DNA of 64,000 bases from Pseudomonas sp. G.S.17 (GTDB taxonomy: Bacteria; Pseudomonadota; Gammaproteobacteria; Pseudomonadales; Pseudomonadaceae). The notes under the pieces were generated by a model that saw nothing but the letters and a program-made list of their open reading frames with translations, did no database searches and had not been told where the DNA came from. Within the stretch, counting starts at the first letter, position 1, and every line of letters starts with the position of its first letter. A program made the translations under genes and the position numbers. Below, piece by piece: positions 9,137-21,628 of this stretch. The DNA lies in NCBI RefSeq assembly GCF_038096165.1, contig NZ_CP151076.1, forward strand, positions 992,001-1,056,000, written 5' to 3'.

Positions 9137-10810
9137 TCAGCTCCTGGCCGTCACCACCATCTTCTTCGCATGCGCCAGCGACTCTTTGGTCAGGTCGATA
9201 CCGCCCAGCATGCGTGCGACTTCTTCGATGCGTTCGGTCTTGCTGAGCTTCGACACAGCCGTGCGGGTGACATCGCTGTCGCGGACCTTGTGCACGAACA
9301 GATGCTGGTGGCCTTGCGCTGCGACTTGCGGCAAATGCGTTACGGTCATGACCTGACCGCGATCACCCAGGCGTCGCAGCAGTTGGCCGACAATTTCGGC
9401 CGTCGGTCCGCCGATGCCCACATCGACTTCATCGAATACCAGCGTCGGTACCCGCGACGTCTGCGCGGTGATCACCTGAATCGCCAGACTGATGCGTGAC
9501 AGTTCGCCACCGGAAGCCACCTTGGCCAAAGCCTTGAGCGGTTGACCCGGGTTGGCGCTGACCAGGAATTCCACCAGTTCCAGCCCATTGGGCAGCAGTT
9601 CTTTCTCGGAGTTGACCCGCAGTTCAATGCTGAAGCGCCCGCCGGGCATGCCGAGCCGCTGAATTTCCTGCTCGACCGCATGCGCCAGCGTAGGCGCAGA
9701 GCGATGCCGCAAGTCGCTCAGCTCCCGCGCCCTCTCTTTATAGTGCCGCGCGAAGGCCGCCAGTTCGTGTTCAAGGCGTTCGATGGCTTCGTCGTTGGCG
9801 TTCAGCGTTTCGATTTCATCGAGCAGCTTCTGTTGCAGCGTGGCGACTTCAGTGGGTTGGATGCGATGTTTGCGCGCCAGGGTATAGATCGCGTCGAGCC
9901 GCTCTTCCAGCTGTTGCAGGCGTGCCGGATCAGCGTCGAAGTGGTCCAGAAAGCGGTTGAGTTCGCCGACCGCTTCCTCGACCTGAATCTGTGCGCTGGA
10001 CAGCAGATTGGTCGCTTCACTCAGCGCGGTGGGCGAGTCATTGACGCTGCTCAGGCGATGCAGGCTGGCGGTCAGCGCATTGAGCACATTGCCGGAATCA
10101 TTTTCGCTGCACTGCTCGACCACTTGCCGACAAATGCTCAGCAGGCTTTCGGCGTTGGTCAGGTTCTTGTGTTCCTGCTCCAGCTGTTCCAGCTCGTTTT
10201 CGCCCAGGCTCAGGCTTTCCAGCTCTTCGAGCTGATAGCTCAGCAGTTGGTGACGTGAGCGTTGTTCGTCGCCCGAGTTTGACAGTCGGTCAAGCTCTTG
10301 GCGGGTCTGCCGCCAGCGTTGCGCGGCGAGTTGAACCTGGCGTGCCAGATCAGTCGCGCCGGCGTATTCGTCCAGCAGGCGGCGATGAGTGTCGGCCTTG
10401 AGCAGGGACTGATGCTCATGTTGGCTGTGGATATCAATCAACAGCTCGCCTAGGGCTTTCAAGTCGCCTTGCGGGCAGGGCGTGCCGTTGATGTAGGACC
10501 GCGAGCGACCTTCGGCAGTGATGACCCGGCGCAGGATGCACGGCCCGTCATTGTCCAGGTCGCGCTCCTGCAGCCAGATGCTGGCTTCGGGAATATCGGC
10601 CAGATCGAAGGTGGCCAGGATGTCGGCCTTGTCCGCGCCGGGACGAACGACTCCGCTGTCGGCGCGATCCCCGAGGGTCAGGCCCAGCGCATCGAGCATG
10701 ATCGATTTGCCAGCACCGGTTTCGCCGGTGATTACGCTCATGCCTCGGTCCAGCTCGAGATCGAGATGTTCAACGATGGCGTAGTTGTGTACGGAAAGGT
10801 GCACCAGCAT
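9137..10810 (-). CDS. recN: DNA repair protein RecN (SMC-like ATPase)
   Basis: A 557-residue SMC-family ATPase for double-strand break repair. Walker A GETGAGKS is at residues 29-36; the middle third is a long coiled coil (for example LEELESLSLGENELEQLEQEH); the C-terminal head has the signature LAKVASGGELSRISLAIQ and Walker B TLVFDEVDVGIGG. Length matches E. coli RecN (553). A LexA box lies 24 bases upstream of the ATG, so it should be SOS-induced. It converges with fur and is divergent from grpE. Unlike E. coli, nadK is not next to recN here. Confidence 0.97.
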   Translation of the reverse strand: MLVHLSVHNYAIVEHLDLELDRGMSVITGETGAGKSIMLDALGLTLGDRADSGVVRPGADKADILATFDLADIPEASIWLQERDLDNDGPCILRRVITAEGRSRSYINGTPCPQGDLKALGELLIDIHSQHEHQSLLKADTHRRLLDEYAGATDLARQVQLAAQRWRQTRQELDRLSNSGDEQRSRHQLLSYQLEELESLSLGENELEQLEQEHKNLTNAESLLSICRQVVEQCSENDSGNVLNALTASLHRLSSVNDSPTALSEATNLLSSAQIQVEEAVGELNRFLDHFDADPARLQQLEERLDAIYTLARKHRIQPTEVATLQQKLLDEIETLNANDEAIERLEHELAAFARHYKERARELSDLRHRSAPTLAHAVEQEIQRLGMPGGRFSIELRVNSEKELLPNGLELVEFLVSANPGQPLKALAKVASGGELSRISLAIQVITAQTSRVPTLVFDEVDVGIGGPTAEIVGQLLRRLGDRGQVMTVTHLPQVAAQGHQHLFVHKVRDSDVTRTAVSKLSKTERIEEVARMLGGIDLTKESLAHAKKMVVTARS

Positions 10811-10833
10811 GGAGTGGCTCCCAGGCGATTTGT

Positions 10834-10849
10834 CTGGTTATTTATACAG
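10834..10849 (-). promoter_or_regulatory. LexA box (SOS operator) of recN
   Basis: On the minus strand CTGTATAAATAACCAG fits CTG-N10-CAG with an A/T-rich centre beginning TATA, close to the gammaproteobacterial LexA consensus. It ends 24 bases before the recN start, where LexA would cover the promoter. The site is seen directly; SOS control follows from the known regulation of recN. Confidence 0.88.
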
Positions 10850-11000
10850 TGTTTTATTTGCCGGTGACAACGGCGTTTTTTTGCCTGATTCAGTTGCGGC
10901 ACAGATTTTTTTAGCCCATCGGGGCATTTTTTCAAGCGCCATAAGGACTTGGGCTATGTCAGAAATTTCGTAAGGGTATTGCTCGATCTCGCCTCACTAG

Positions 11001-11031
11001 CCCTTGAAGCTGAAAAATCCGCTCCCATATA
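11001..11031 (+). promoter_or_regulatory. sigma-32 heat-shock promoter of grpE
   Basis: CCCTTGAA at 11001-11008 (-35) and CCCATATA at 11024-11031 (-10), 15 bases apart, match the RpoH consensus CCCTTGAA / CCCCATnTA closely. Initiation would fall about 45 bases before the grpE ATG. Confidence 0.85.
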
Positions 11032-11083
11032 GGGGGACAGAAGCGCGAGTTGAGCTCGCGGATGTTTTTGAAAGGAGAAATCT

Positions 11084-11647
11084 ATGGCTGACGAACAGAA
11101 TCTGGATGCGCAGACCCAGGACCAGGCTGCCGATGCAGCTTCCGGTGAAGAATTGGTAACTCGTGTGCAAGTGCTTGAAGAGCAGCTGGCTGCGGCACAG
11201 GACCAGTCCCTGCGAGTGGCTGCGGATCTGCAGAATGTCCGCCGCCGTGCAGAACAGGATGTCGAAAAGGCACACAAATTCGCTCTCGAAAAATTTGCTG
11301 GCGACCTGCTGCCTATCGTCGACAGCCTTGAGCGTGGCCTTGAGTTGTCCGATGCGAACGACGAAAACATTCGTCCGATGCGTGAAGGTATCGAGCTGAC
11401 GTTGAAGATGTTTCACGACACGCTCAAGCGTTATCAGCTGGAAGCAATCGAGCCGCACGGCCAGCCATTCAATGCCGAGCACCATCAGGCAATGGCCATG
11501 CAGGAGAGCGCGGATGTCGAACCAAACAGCGTTTTGAAAGTGTTTCAGAAGGGTTACCAGCTTAATGGTCGCCTGCTGCGCCCGGCTATGGTCGTGGTCA
11601 GCAAGGCACCATCGCCTGTTCAGCCGTCAATTGACGAGCAGGCTTGA
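11084..11647 (+). CDS. grpE: GrpE nucleotide exchange factor
   Basis: A 187-residue homodimeric cochaperone that releases ADP from DnaK. It has an acidic, disordered start ([19 protein letters not shown]), a long helix ([40 protein letters not shown]) and the C-terminal beta domain ending [27 protein letters not shown] stands 8 bases upstream of the ATG. It is first of grpE-dnaK-dnaJ, behind a sigma-32-type promoter, and a second such promoter overlaps its stop codon. Confidence 0.98.
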   Translation: MADEQNLDAQTQDQAADAASGEELVTRVQVLEEQLAAAQDQSLRVAADLQNVRRRAEQDVEKAHKFALEKFAGDLLPIVDSLERGLELSDANDENIRPMREGIELTLKMFHDTLKRYQLEAIEPHGQPFNAEHHQAMAMQESADVEPNSVLKVFQKGYQLNGRLLRPAMVVVSKAPSPVQPSIDEQA

Positions 11648-11671
11648 AATCAGCTGTCTGGCCCCCATTTA
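11643..11671 (+). promoter_or_regulatory. sigma-32 heat-shock promoter of dnaK, overlapping the grpE stop
   Basis: CTTGAAA at 11643-11649 and CCCCATTTA at 11663-11671 are 13 bases apart. The -10 is an exact match to the RpoH consensus CCCCATnTA. The -35 uses the last codons and TGA of grpE (stop at 11645-11647). A start near 11680 gives dnaK a leader of about 70 bases. Confidence 0.88.
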
Positions 11672-11750
11672 TAGGCCAAGCGTTTAAGAGCTACCGCAAT
11701 GTGTAAGCGCAGTTGCGGCAACCCAATCAAAGTTTCGGGAGAGTCAAAAG

Positions 11751-13670
11751 ATGGGCAGAATTATCGGTATCGACCTGGGGACCACCAACTCCTGCGTCTC
11801 CATTCTGGAAAACGGTAACGTCAAGGTTATCGAGAACGCCGAAGGCACGCGTACCACGCCTTCGATCATTGCTTACGCCAACGACGGCGAAATCCTCGTC
11901 GGTCAGTCGGCCAAGCGTCAGGCAGTGACCAATCCGCACAACACCCTGTACGCGGTGAAGCGTCTGATCGGTCGTCGTTTCGACGAAGAAGTGGTTCAGA
12001 AAGACATCCAGATGGTCCCTTACAAGATCGTCAAGGCTGACAACGGCGACGCATGGGTCGAAGTCAACGGCCAGAAAATGGCTCCGCCGCAGATTTCCGC
12101 TGAAATCCTGAAAAAGATGAAGAAAACTGCCGAAGACTACCTCGGCGAAGCGGTGACTGAAGCAGTCATCACTGTTCCGGCTTACTTCAACGACAGCCAG
12201 CGTCAAGCGACCAAGGATGCCGGCCGTATCGCGGGCCTGGACGTAAAACGCATCATCAACGAACCTACCGCAGCCGCACTGGCCTACGGTATGGACAAAG
12301 CGAAAGGCGACCACACTGTCATCGTTTATGACTTGGGTGGCGGTACTTTCGACGTTTCGGTCATTGAAATCGCTGAAGTCGATGGCGAGCATCAATTCGA
12401 AGTTCTGGCAACCAACGGTGACACGTTCCTCGGTGGTGAAGACTTCGACATCCGCTTGATCGACTACCTCGTAGACGAATTCAAGAAAGAAAGCGGCATG
12501 AACCTCAAGGGTGATCCGCTGGCGATGCAGCGCCTGAAAGAAGCTGCTGAAAAAGCCAAGATCGAGCTGTCTTCGAGCATGCAGACCGACGTCAACCTGC
12601 CGTACATCACTGCAGATGCGACCGGTCCTAAGCACTTGAACGTGAAGATCTCCCGTTCGAAGCTGGAATCGCTGGTTGAAGACCTGGTTCAGCGCACCAT
12701 CGAACCTTGCCGCATTGCCTTGAAAGATGCCGGTATCGAAATCAACGCGATCAACGACGTGATTCTGGTCGGTGGTCAGACTCGTATGCCGCTGGTTCAG
12801 AAGCTGGTTACCGAGTTCTTCGGCAAAGAAGCACGTAAAGACGTCAACCCGGACGAAGCCGTTGCCATGGGCGCTGCTATCCAGGGTGCGGTTCTGGCTG
12901 GCGACGTCAAAGACGTTCTGCTGCTGGACGTCAGCCCGCTGACGCTGGGTATCGAAACCATGGGCGGCGTGATGACCGCGCTGATCGAGAAAAACACCAC
13001 GATTCCTACCAAGAAATCCCAGGTGTTCTCGACTGCCGACGACAATCAGGGTGCAGTGACCATTCACGTTCTGCAGGGCGAGCGTAAGCAAGCTGCCCAG
13101 AACAAGTCCCTGGGCAAGTTCGACCTGGCCGAGATTCCACCAGCGCCACGCGGCGTTCCGCAGATCGAAGTGACTTTCGATATCGATGCCAACGGCATCC
13201 TGCACGTAGGCGCCAAAGACAAGGCTACCGGCAAGCAGCAGTCCATCGTGATCAAGGCCAACTCCGGTCTGTCCGAGGAAGAGATTCAGCAGATGGTTCG
13301 TGATGCTGAAGTCAATGCTGAAGAAGACCGCAAGTTCGAAGAGCTGGCAGCGGCCCGTAACCAGGGCGACGCACTGGTTCACTCGACTCGCAAAATGATC
13401 TCCGACGCTGGCGAGAAAGTGACTGCGGAAGAAAAAACCGCAATCGAAGCTGCGCTGGTTGCCCTGGAAGCCGCCATCAAAGGCGACGACAAGGCTGCCA
13501 TCGACGCCAAGGTCGAAGAGCTGTCCAAAGTGTCCGCTCCGGTTGCGCAGAAAATGTACGCCGATCAGGCTGAACAGCCGGAAGCCGGTGCAAAGGCCGC
13601 GAAGGAAGAAGGCAAGCCTGCTGACGACGTTGTTGATGCAGAGTTTGAAGAAGTAAAAGACCACAAGTAA
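11751..13670 (+). CDS. dnaK: Hsp70 chaperone DnaK
   Basis: A 639-residue Hsp70. The ATPase domain starts [18 protein letters not shown] and contains [16 protein letters not shown] and [14 protein letters not shown]. The substrate domain contains [17 protein letters not shown] and [20 protein letters not shown], and the lid ends in the EEVKDHK tail. It refolds proteins with DnaJ and GrpE and controls sigma-32 levels. AGTTTCGGGAGAG precedes the ATG. It has its own heat-shock promoter between grpE and dnaK, and dnaJ follows after 327 bases. Confidence 0.99.
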   Translation: MGRIIGIDLGTTNSCVSILENGNVKVIENAEGTRTTPSIIAYANDGEILVGQSAKRQAVTNPHNTLYAVKRLIGRRFDEEVVQKDIQMVPYKIVKADNGDAWVEVNGQKMAPPQISAEILKKMKKTAEDYLGEAVTEAVITVPAYFNDSQRQATKDAGRIAGLDVKRIINEPTAAALAYGMDKAKGDHTVIVYDLGGGTFDVSVIEIAEVDGEHQFEVLATNGDTFLGGEDFDIRLIDYLVDEFKKESGMNLKGDPLAMQRLKEAAEKAKIELSSSMQTDVNLPYITADATGPKHLNVKISRSKLESLVEDLVQRTIEPCRIALKDAGIEINAINDVILVGGQTRMPLVQKLVTEFFGKEARKDVNPDEAVAMGAAIQGAVLAGDVKDVLLLDVSPLTLGIETMGGVMTALIEKNTTIPTKKSQVFSTADDNQGAVTIHVLQGERKQAAQNKSLGKFDLAEIPPAPRGVPQIEVTFDIDANGILHVGAKDKATGKQQSIVIKANSGLSEEEIQQMVRDAEVNAEEDRKFEELAAARNQGDALVHSTRKMISDAGEKVTAEEKTAIEAALVALEAAIKGDDKAAIDAKVEELSKVSAPVAQKMYADQAEQPEAGAKAAKEEGKPADDVVDAEFEEVKDHK

Positions 13671-13997
13671 GCGCAGGCTCACTTGAGCGCCAGTTGACCG
13701 CTTGCGAGTGGCCACTGGTAGGATGTCGCCGCGCGGGAGCTTGCTCCCGCGTTGGCGTGTCTGGCCTAGACGAATTTTTTGATGGCTTGCGGCTTGACTG
13801 CGCGAGCCCTGTGGCAAGGTCGCGATGCTCCTGCATGGTGGCTTGTTCTGCCGCTTTCTCGGTCAGGTGACTGGCTGTTGAACGAAGACCAGGATCGTTG
13901 AATTGACGTGAGTTGGGTCCGGGCCTGTATGGGGCTCAACGAGTTTGGCGAAGCTCAGGAGGGTTTTGCCGAACGTCCTCAAGAGTGCGGAAGAATT
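13671..13997 (+). other. dnaK-dnaJ intergenic region (327 bases) with a half-REP hairpin
   Basis: No gene was recognised. CGCGGGAGC (13732-13740) and GCTCCCGCG (13743-13751) form a perfect hairpin resembling one REP unit; it has no T-run, so it is not called a terminator. The frame upstream of dnaJ stays open to 13908, but that part does not look like a J-domain start. I could not find a convincing heat-shock promoter for dnaJ alone, so it may depend on read-through from dnaK. Confidence 0.6.
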
Positions 13998-15960
<1,963 letters not shown>

Positions 15961-15981
15961 TCGTTCTGATCACGCAATCGA

Positions 15982-16016
15982 GGGTCAAAACTCACCATAA
16001 GCGTGAGTTTTGACCC
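15982..16016 (+). terminator. Terminator after dapB
   Basis: GGGTCAAAACTCAC and GTGAGTTTTGACCC form a perfect 14-bp stem with a 7-base loop, followed by TGTTTTA. It is 22 bases after the dapB stop. Confidence 0.85.
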
Positions 16017-16117
16017 TGTTTTACCCCCGCCGATTGAACTTCTGTCGCATTCCCCCGTCTTTTCGCCTCATTGCCGGTAGACCAAAACAGGGCTTTTCTG
16101 TAAGCTACAGCTTTAGT

Positions 16118-16190
16118 GTGTCCACTAAAAGCGCGCAGATGATTCGATAAGAAAGCGGGGTGACGTGTCTATACGTCATTCCGCTTTTTT
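16118..16190 (+). promoter_or_regulatory. Candidate carA leader attenuator: short ORF plus terminator hairpin
   Basis: A hairpin with arms AAAGCGGGGTGACGT and ACGTCATTCCGCTTT (two G.T pairs, 16153-16187) is followed by a T-run (16185-16190) and ends only 46 bases before the carA start. Just upstream an in-frame run from GTG 16118 (or ATG 16139) ends with an Arg codon CGA and TAA at 16148, touching the hairpin. Since dapB already has its own terminator, a second one here suits conditional termination in the carA leader. No good ribosome-binding site precedes the short ORF, so the attenuation model is inference. Confidence 0.5.
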
Positions 16191-16235
16191 GCAAACTGCG
16201 AACGCCCTTTCAGGCTTTACTTACGGGAGGTCTTC

Positions 16236-17372
16236 TTGACTAAGCCAGCCATACTCGCCCTTGCTGATGGCAGCATTTTTCGCGGCGAAGCCATTGGAGC
16301 CGACGGTCAAACCGTTGGTGAGGTGGTGTTTAACACTGCCATGACCGGCTATCAGGAAATCCTTACCGATCCTTCCTATGCCCAACAAATCGTCACGCTG
16401 ACGTATCCACATATCGGCAACACTGGCACTACGCCGGAAGACGCCGAATCGGATCGCGTCTGGTCTGCAGGCCTGGTCATTCGTGACCTGCCGCTGGTAG
16501 CCAGCAACTGGCGCAACAAGATGTCCCTTGGCGACTACCTCAAAGCCAACGGCGTCGTTGCCATCGCAGGCATTGATACTCGCCGCCTGACCCGCATCCT
16601 GCGTGAGAAAGGCGCACAAAACGGCTGCATCCTGGCCGGCGACAACATCTCCGACGAAGCGGCCATTGCAGCTGCACGCGGCTTCCCCGGCCTCAAGGGC
16701 ATGGATCTGGCGAAAGTCGTCAGCGTCAAGGAAAGCTACGAGTGGCGCACCAGCGTCTGGTCGTTGCAGACCGACAGCAGCCCTGAAATCGCCGCCAGCG
16801 ACTTGAAGTATCACGTTGTGGCCTACGATTACGGCGTCAAGCTGAACATTCTGCGCATGCTGGTCGAGCGCGGTTGCCGGGTCACTGTTGTGCCTGCGCA
16901 AACTCCGGCCAGTGATGTGCTGGCGATGAATCCGGATGGCGTGTTCCTGTCCAACGGTCCTGGCGATCCAGAGCCATGCGACTACGCGATTCAGGCGATC
17001 AAGGATGTGCTGGAAACCGACATTCCGGTGTTTGGCATCTGCCTGGGTCACCAATTGCTGGCACTGGCTTCTGGCGCGAAGACCATCAAGATGGCCCTGG
17101 GTCACCATGGTGCGAACCACCCGGTTCAGGATCTGGATACCGGCGTTGTCATGATCACCAGCCAGAACCACGGTTTTGCGGTGGACGAAGCGACCCTGCC
17201 AGGCAATGTTCGCGCGATTCACAAATCGCTGTTCGACGGCAGCCTGCAAGGTATCGAACGCACCGACAAGGACGCCTTCAGCTTCCAGGGTCACCCTGAG
17301 GCGAGCCCGGGTCCGACCGACGTTGCGCCACTGTTTGATCGCTTCATCGAAGCGATGGCCAAGCGACGCTGA
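16236..17372 (+). CDS. carA: Carbamoyl phosphate synthase, small (glutaminase) subunit
   Basis: A 378-residue class I amidotransferase that hydrolyses glutamine and channels ammonia to CarB for carbamoyl phosphate, shared by arginine and pyrimidine synthesis. The N-terminal CPSase domain starts [20 protein letters not shown]; the glutaminase has the nucleophile in [17 protein letters not shown] and the His/Glu pair in [11 protein letters not shown]. The start is a TTG at 16236, with GGGAGG five bases upstream; no ATG gives a full-length N-terminus. carB follows after 119 bases. Confidence 0.97.
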   Translation: MTKPAILALADGSIFRGEAIGADGQTVGEVVFNTAMTGYQEILTDPSYAQQIVTLTYPHIGNTGTTPEDAESDRVWSAGLVIRDLPLVASNWRNKMSLGDYLKANGVVAIAGIDTRRLTRILREKGAQNGCILAGDNISDEAAIAAARGFPGLKGMDLAKVVSVKESYEWRTSVWSLQTDSSPEIAASDLKYHVVAYDYGVKLNILRMLVERGCRVTVVPAQTPASDVLAMNPDGVFLSNGPGDPEPCDYAIQAIKDVLETDIPVFGICLGHQLLALASGAKTIKMALGHHGANHPVQDLDTGVVMITSQNHGFAVDEATLPGNVRAIHKSLFDGSLQGIERTDKDAFSFQGHPEASPGPTDVAPLFDRFIEAMAKRR

Positions 17373-17491
17373 CCGGTTGCCTTGAGAATGTAACGCGCTG
17401 GTGACTGGGCAGGCCCCGAACGACACGTCGTCCGGTAAATGGCCGCCCAGCCATCGCAGAGAAGCAGACCTACGTATTCGAGTGACAACCC

Positions 17492-20400
17492 ATGCCAAAA
17501 CGTACAGACATTAAAAGCATCCTGATTCTTGGCGCCGGCCCCATCGTGATTGGCCAGGCCTGTGAATTCGACTACTCCGGCGCCCAGGCCTGCAAAGCCC
17601 TGCGCGAGGAGGGTTACCGCGTCATCCTGGTGAACTCCAACCCGGCGACGATCATGACCGATCCGTCGATGGCCGACGCAACGTACATCGAGCCGATCAA
17701 ATGGCAGACCGTTGCCAAGATCATCGAAAAAGAACGCCCGGATGCACTGCTGCCAACCATGGGCGGCCAGACTGCACTGAACTGCGCGCTGGATCTGGAG
17801 CGCGAAGGTGTTCTGGAGAAGTACAACGTCGAGATGATCGGCGCCAATGCCGACACCATCGACAAGGCTGAAGACCGTTCGCGTTTCGACAAGGCCATGA
17901 AGTCCATCGGCCTGGACTGCCCGCGTTCCGGCATTGCCCATACCATGGAAGAGTCCTACGCGGTTCTGGAAAAGCTCGGCTTCCCGTGCATCATCCGTCC
18001 GTCGTTCACCATGGGCGGCACCGGTGGCGGCATCGCTTACAACCGTGAAGAATTCGAAGAGATCTGCACCCGTGGTCTGGACCTGTCGCCGACCAAAGAG
18101 CTGCTGATCGACGAATCCCTGATCGGCTGGAAAGAATACGAGATGGAAGTGGTCCGCGACAAAAAGGACAACTGCATCATCGTCTGCTCCATCGAAAACT
18201 TCGATCCGATGGGCGTCCACACCGGCGACTCCATCACTGTTGCGCCAGCCCAGACGCTGACCGACAAGGAATACCAGATCATGCGTAACGCCTCGCTGGC
18301 GGTACTGCGTGAGATCGGCGTTGAAACCGGCGGCTCCAACGTCCAGTTCGGTATCTGCCCGGACACTGGCCGCATGGTCGTGATCGAGATGAATCCGCGT
18401 GTATCGCGTTCCTCGGCGCTGGCTTCGAAAGCGACAGGTTTCCCTATCGCCCGCGTCGCCGCCAAGCTGGCCATCGGTTACACCCTCGACGAACTGCAAA
18501 ACGAAATCACCGGTGGCAAGACTCCGGCGTCCTTCGAGCCGTCCATCGACTACGTGGTGACCAAGCTGCCGCGCTTCGCCTTCGAGAAATTCCCGAAAGC
18601 CGACGCACGCCTGACTACCCAGATGAAGTCGGTAGGCGAAGTCATGGCCATCGGCCGGACTTTCCAGGAATCCTTGCAGAAAGCCCTGCGCGGCCTTGAA
18701 GTCGGCGTGAGCGGTCTGGATCCGAAACTGGACCTGACCAACCCGGAAAGCATGGGCGTGCTCAAGCGCGAACTGACCGTGCCGGGCGCCGAGCGTATCT
18801 GGTACGTCGCGGATGCCTTCCGTGCCGGCATGACTGTCGAAGAAATCTTCGCCATGAACATGATCGATCCCTGGTTCCTGGTGCAGATCGAAGACCTGAT
18901 CAAGGACGAAGAGAAGATCAAGACCCTGGGTCTGGCGACGATCGACCGCGACCTGATGTATCGCCTCAAGCGCAAGGGCTTCTCCGATGCGCGTCTGGCC
19001 AAATTGCTGGGCGTTACCGAGAAAAACCTGCGTCGCCATCGTCACAAGCTTGAGGTGTATCCGGTCTACAAGCGCGTTGACACCTGCGCTGCCGAGTTCT
19101 CGACCGATACGGCCTACATGTATTCGACCTACGAGGAAGAGTGCGAAGCCAATCCGACGACGCGCGACAAGATCATGATCCTGGGCGGCGGTCCTAACCG
19201 TATTGGCCAGGGCATCGAGTTTGACTATTGCTGTGTGCACGCGGCACTCGCCCTGCGCGAAGACGGGTACGAGACCATCATGGTCAACTGCAACCCGGAA
19301 ACCGTGTCCACCGACTACGACACATCGGATCGCCTGTACTTCGAACCAGTGACCCTGGAAGACGTGCTGGAAATCGTCCGCGTCGAGAAGCCGAAAGGCG
19401 TGATCGTCCAGTACGGCGGCCAAACCCCGCTGAAACTGGCGCGCGCCCTTGAAGAAGCTGGCGTACCGATCATCGGCACCAGCCCTGACGCTATCGACCG
19501 TGCAGAAGACCGTGAGCGCTTCCAGCAGATGGTTGAGCGCCTGAACCTGCGTCAGCCGCCAAACGCGACTGTGCGCAGCGAAGACGAAGCGATTCGTGCT
19601 GCAGGCAAGATTGGTTACCCTCTCGTGGTGCGTCCTTCCTACGTGTTGGGCGGCCGGGCGATGGAAATCGTCTACGAAGAAGATGAACTCAAGCGCTACC
19701 TGCGTGATGCAGTAAAAGTGTCCAATGACAGCCCGGTGCTGCTCGACCACTTCCTGAACTGCGCCATCGAAATGGACGTCGACGCAGTTTGCGACGGTAC
19801 GGACGTGGTGATCGGCGCAATCATGCAGCACATCGAGCAGGCTGGCGTTCACTCCGGTGACTCGGCATGTTCGCTGCCGCCGTACTCGCTGCCTGGGCAT
19901 ATCCAGGACGAGATGCGCGAGCAGGTCAAGAAAATGGCCCTGGAACTGGGCGTTGTCGGCTTGATGAACGTGCAGTTGGCGTTGCAGGGTGAAGACATCT
20001 ACGTAATTGAAGTGAACCCGCGTGCCTCGCGTACCGTGCCGTTCGTTTCCAAGTGTATCGGTGTTTCCCTGGCGATGATCGCAGCCCGCGTCATGGCCGG
20101 TAAAACCCTGAAAGAACTGAATTTCACCAAAGAAATCATCCCGAACTTCTACAGCGTGAAAGAAGCGGTATTCCCGTTCGCCAAGTTCCCTGGCGTTGAC
20201 CCGATCCTTGGCCCTGAGATGAAGTCCACAGGTGAAGTGATGGGTGTCGGCGACACCTTCGGCGAGGCTTTTGCCAAAGCCCAGATGGGCGCCAGCGAAG
20301 TTCTGCCGACCGGCGGCACTGCGTTCATCAGCGTGCGTGACGACGACAAGCCATTGGTTGCCGGTGTCGCTCGCGACCTGATCAGCCTGGGCTTCCAGAT

Positions 20401-20713
20401 CGTCGCGACGGCCGGTACCGCCAAGCTTATCGAAGAGGCTGGCCTGAAAGTTCGCCGCGTCAACAAGGTGACCGAAGGCCGTCCGCATGTGGTCGACATG
20501 ATCAAGAATGACGAAGTCACGCTGATCATCAACACCACGGAAGGGCGCCAGTCGATCGCTGATTCCTACTCCATTCGCCGAAATGCCTTGCAGCACAAGA
20601 TTTACTGCACCACTACCATTGCTGCAGGCGAGGCCATCTGCGAAGCGCTCAAGTTCGGTCCGGAAAAGACTGTGCGGCGCTTGCAGGATCTACATGCAGG
20701 GTTGAAGGCATGA
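17492..20713 (+). CDS. carB: Carbamoyl phosphate synthase, large subunit
   Basis: A 1073-residue enzyme with two homologous ATP-grasp halves: the first makes carboxyphosphate and carbamate ([35 protein letters not shown]), the second phosphorylates carbamate ([37 protein letters not shown]). A C-terminal MGS-like allosteric domain starts near residue 940 ([15 protein letters not shown]). It works with CarA through an ammonia tunnel. The stop overlaps the greA start in ATGA. From memory, P. aeruginosa has an extra ORF between carA and carB; here only 119 non-coding bases separate them. Confidence 0.98.
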   Translation: MPKRTDIKSILILGAGPIVIGQACEFDYSGAQACKALREEGYRVILVNSNPATIMTDPSMADATYIEPIKWQTVAKIIEKERPDALLPTMGGQTALNCALDLEREGVLEKYNVEMIGANADTIDKAEDRSRFDKAMKSIGLDCPRSGIAHTMEESYAVLEKLGFPCIIRPSFTMGGTGGGIAYNREEFEEICTRGLDLSPTKELLIDESLIGWKEYEMEVVRDKKDNCIIVCSIENFDPMGVHTGDSITVAPAQTLTDKEYQIMRNASLAVLREIGVETGGSNVQFGICPDTGRMVVIEMNPRVSRSSALASKATGFPIARVAAKLAIGYTLDELQNEITGGKTPASFEPSIDYVVTKLPRFAFEKFPKADARLTTQMKSVGEVMAIGRTFQESLQKALRGLEVGVSGLDPKLDLTNPESMGVLKRELTVPGAERIWYVADAFRAGMTVEEIFAMNMIDPWFLVQIEDLIKDEEKIKTLGLATIDRDLMYRLKRKGFSDARLAKLLGVTEKNLRRHRHKLEVYPVYKRVDTCAAEFSTDTAYMYSTYEEECEANPTTRDKIMILGGGPNRIGQGIEFDYCCVHAALALREDGYETIMVNCNPETVSTDYDTSDRLYFEPVTLEDVLEIVRVEKPKGVIVQYGGQTPLKLARALEEAGVPIIGTSPDAIDRAEDRERFQQMVERLNLRQPPNATVRSEDEAIRAAGKIGYPLVVRPSYVLGGRAMEIVYEEDELKRYLRDAVKVSNDSPVLLDHFLNCAIEMDVDAVCDGTDVVIGAIMQHIEQAGVHSGDSACSLPPYSLPGHIQDEMREQVKKMALELGVVGLMNVQLALQGEDIYVIEVNPRASRTVPFVSKCIGVSLAMIAARVMAGKTLKELNFTKEIIPNFYSVKEAVFPFAKFPGVDPILGPEMKSTGEVMGVGDTFGEAFAKAQMGASEVLPTGGTAFISVRDDDKPLVAGVARDLISLGFQIVATAGTAKLIEEAGLKVRRVNKVTEGRPHVVDMIKNDEVTLIINTTEGRQSIADSYSIRRNALQHKIYCTTTIAAGEAICEALKFGPEKTVRRLQDLHAGLKA

Positions 20714-21186
20714 TCAAATATCCAATGACCGTCCAGGGCGCGAAAGCCCTGGAAGAAGAACACGCCCATCTCACCAAGGTCGTTCGTCCCAAGCTCAGCT
20801 CGGACATCGGCACTGCACGTGAACTGGGCGACCTCAAGGAAAACGCCGAATACCACGCCGCTCGCGAACAGCAGGGCATGGTCGAAGCGCGTATCCGTGA
20901 TATCGAAGGCCGCATGCAGAATGCCGTGGTCATCGACGTCACGACCATCGAACGCACCGGCAAGGTGATTTTCGGCACGACTGTGGAAATCGCCAACGTC
21001 GAAACCGACGATCGTGTGACCTATCAGATCGTTGGTGAGGATGAAGCCGATATAAAGAAGGGCAAGATATCAGTGGGTTCGCCCATTGCTCGTGCCCTGA
21101 TCGCCAAGGAAGAAGGTGACGTCGTAGCCGTCAAGACGCCCGGCGGCGTTATCGAGTACGAGATTGTTGAAGTCAGGCACATTTGA
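20710..21186 (+). CDS. greA: Transcription elongation factor GreA
   Basis: A 158-residue factor that stimulates cleavage of backtracked RNA by RNA polymerase. The N-terminal coiled coil ([20 protein letters not shown]) bears the acidic tip residues, and the C-terminal FKBP-like domain includes [19 protein letters not shown]. It overlaps carB by 4 bases, so it is translationally coupled to carbamoyl phosphate synthase, an arrangement also known in P. aeruginosa. Confidence 0.98.
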   Translation: MIKYPMTVQGAKALEEEHAHLTKVVRPKLSSDIGTARELGDLKENAEYHAAREQQGMVEARIRDIEGRMQNAVVIDVTTIERTGKVIFGTTVEIANVETDDRVTYQIVGEDEADIKKGKISVGSPIARALIAKEEGDVVAVKTPGGVIEYEIVEVRHI

Positions 21187-21205
21187 CCTGGGGCGCCCAT
21201 TCGCA

Positions 21206-21607
21206 ATGGGCGCGATCATCTGGCAGCTCGCCCAGACTTTGTGGGTGGGCGGCCTGGTGTTGTTGCATCTGGCTCTGTTGACGGTGCTGGACTAGACCGG
21301 TCTGGCGCCGTTATTGATTCATGAATTCGCGAATTTTTCCGGAGCGGTGCTGGTGGGTTTCGCGGCTGTATGCGCGATGCTTCAGATGGCGGTTCTGGCA
21401 AGTGCGGAAGGTGTTTTGAGTGCGTGGCTTGACCTGCGTGGCCAGCTTCTGCTGATCGCGCTGTTGGCCTCAACCAGTTATTTCGGATTGCGTTACTGGC
21501 TGCCCGATGCGCTGCATCTGCAGTTGGTGAGTTATCTGGTGTTGGGCTTGTCTGGCTTGCTACTGGTCTTGCAACCAGTGCCGGGAAGGAGCAGCAGGGC
21601 GCGCTAG
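21206..21607 (+). pseudogene. DUF4149-family membrane protein gene with in-frame amber stop
   Basis: From ATG 21206 the frame reads MGAIIWQLAQTLWVGG, LVLLHLALLTVLD, then TAG at 21293-21295, then continues without a shift as TGLAPLLIHEFANFSG to the natural stop at 21607. As far as I recall, homologues after greA in other pseudomonads have a short hydrophobic DUF4149 protein of about this length (133 codons here) that reads through this point, and CAG to TAG is a single change. About four membrane helices are predicted, the first before the stop. A TTG restart at 21314 is possible but would lack the first helix. Function of the family is unknown. A sequencing error or a suppressor tRNA would change the call. 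Confidence 0.72.
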
Positions 21608-21628
21608 TGCGGCCCTGGCTTTGTTACA

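Noticed and set aside
11727..13817. A 696-codon open frame antisense to dnaK
   Set aside because: It mirrors dnaK codon by codon with no recognisable domain or upstream ribosome-binding site. Long antisense frames are expected opposite highly biased GC-rich genes.
17291..20596. A 1101-codon open frame antisense to carB
   Set aside because: Same reason: it is a shadow of carB in the opposite strand. Similar shadows opposite infB (30741-33248), pnp (35423-37255), the DUF748 gene (44035-45861) and cbrA (59537-62161) were also discarded.
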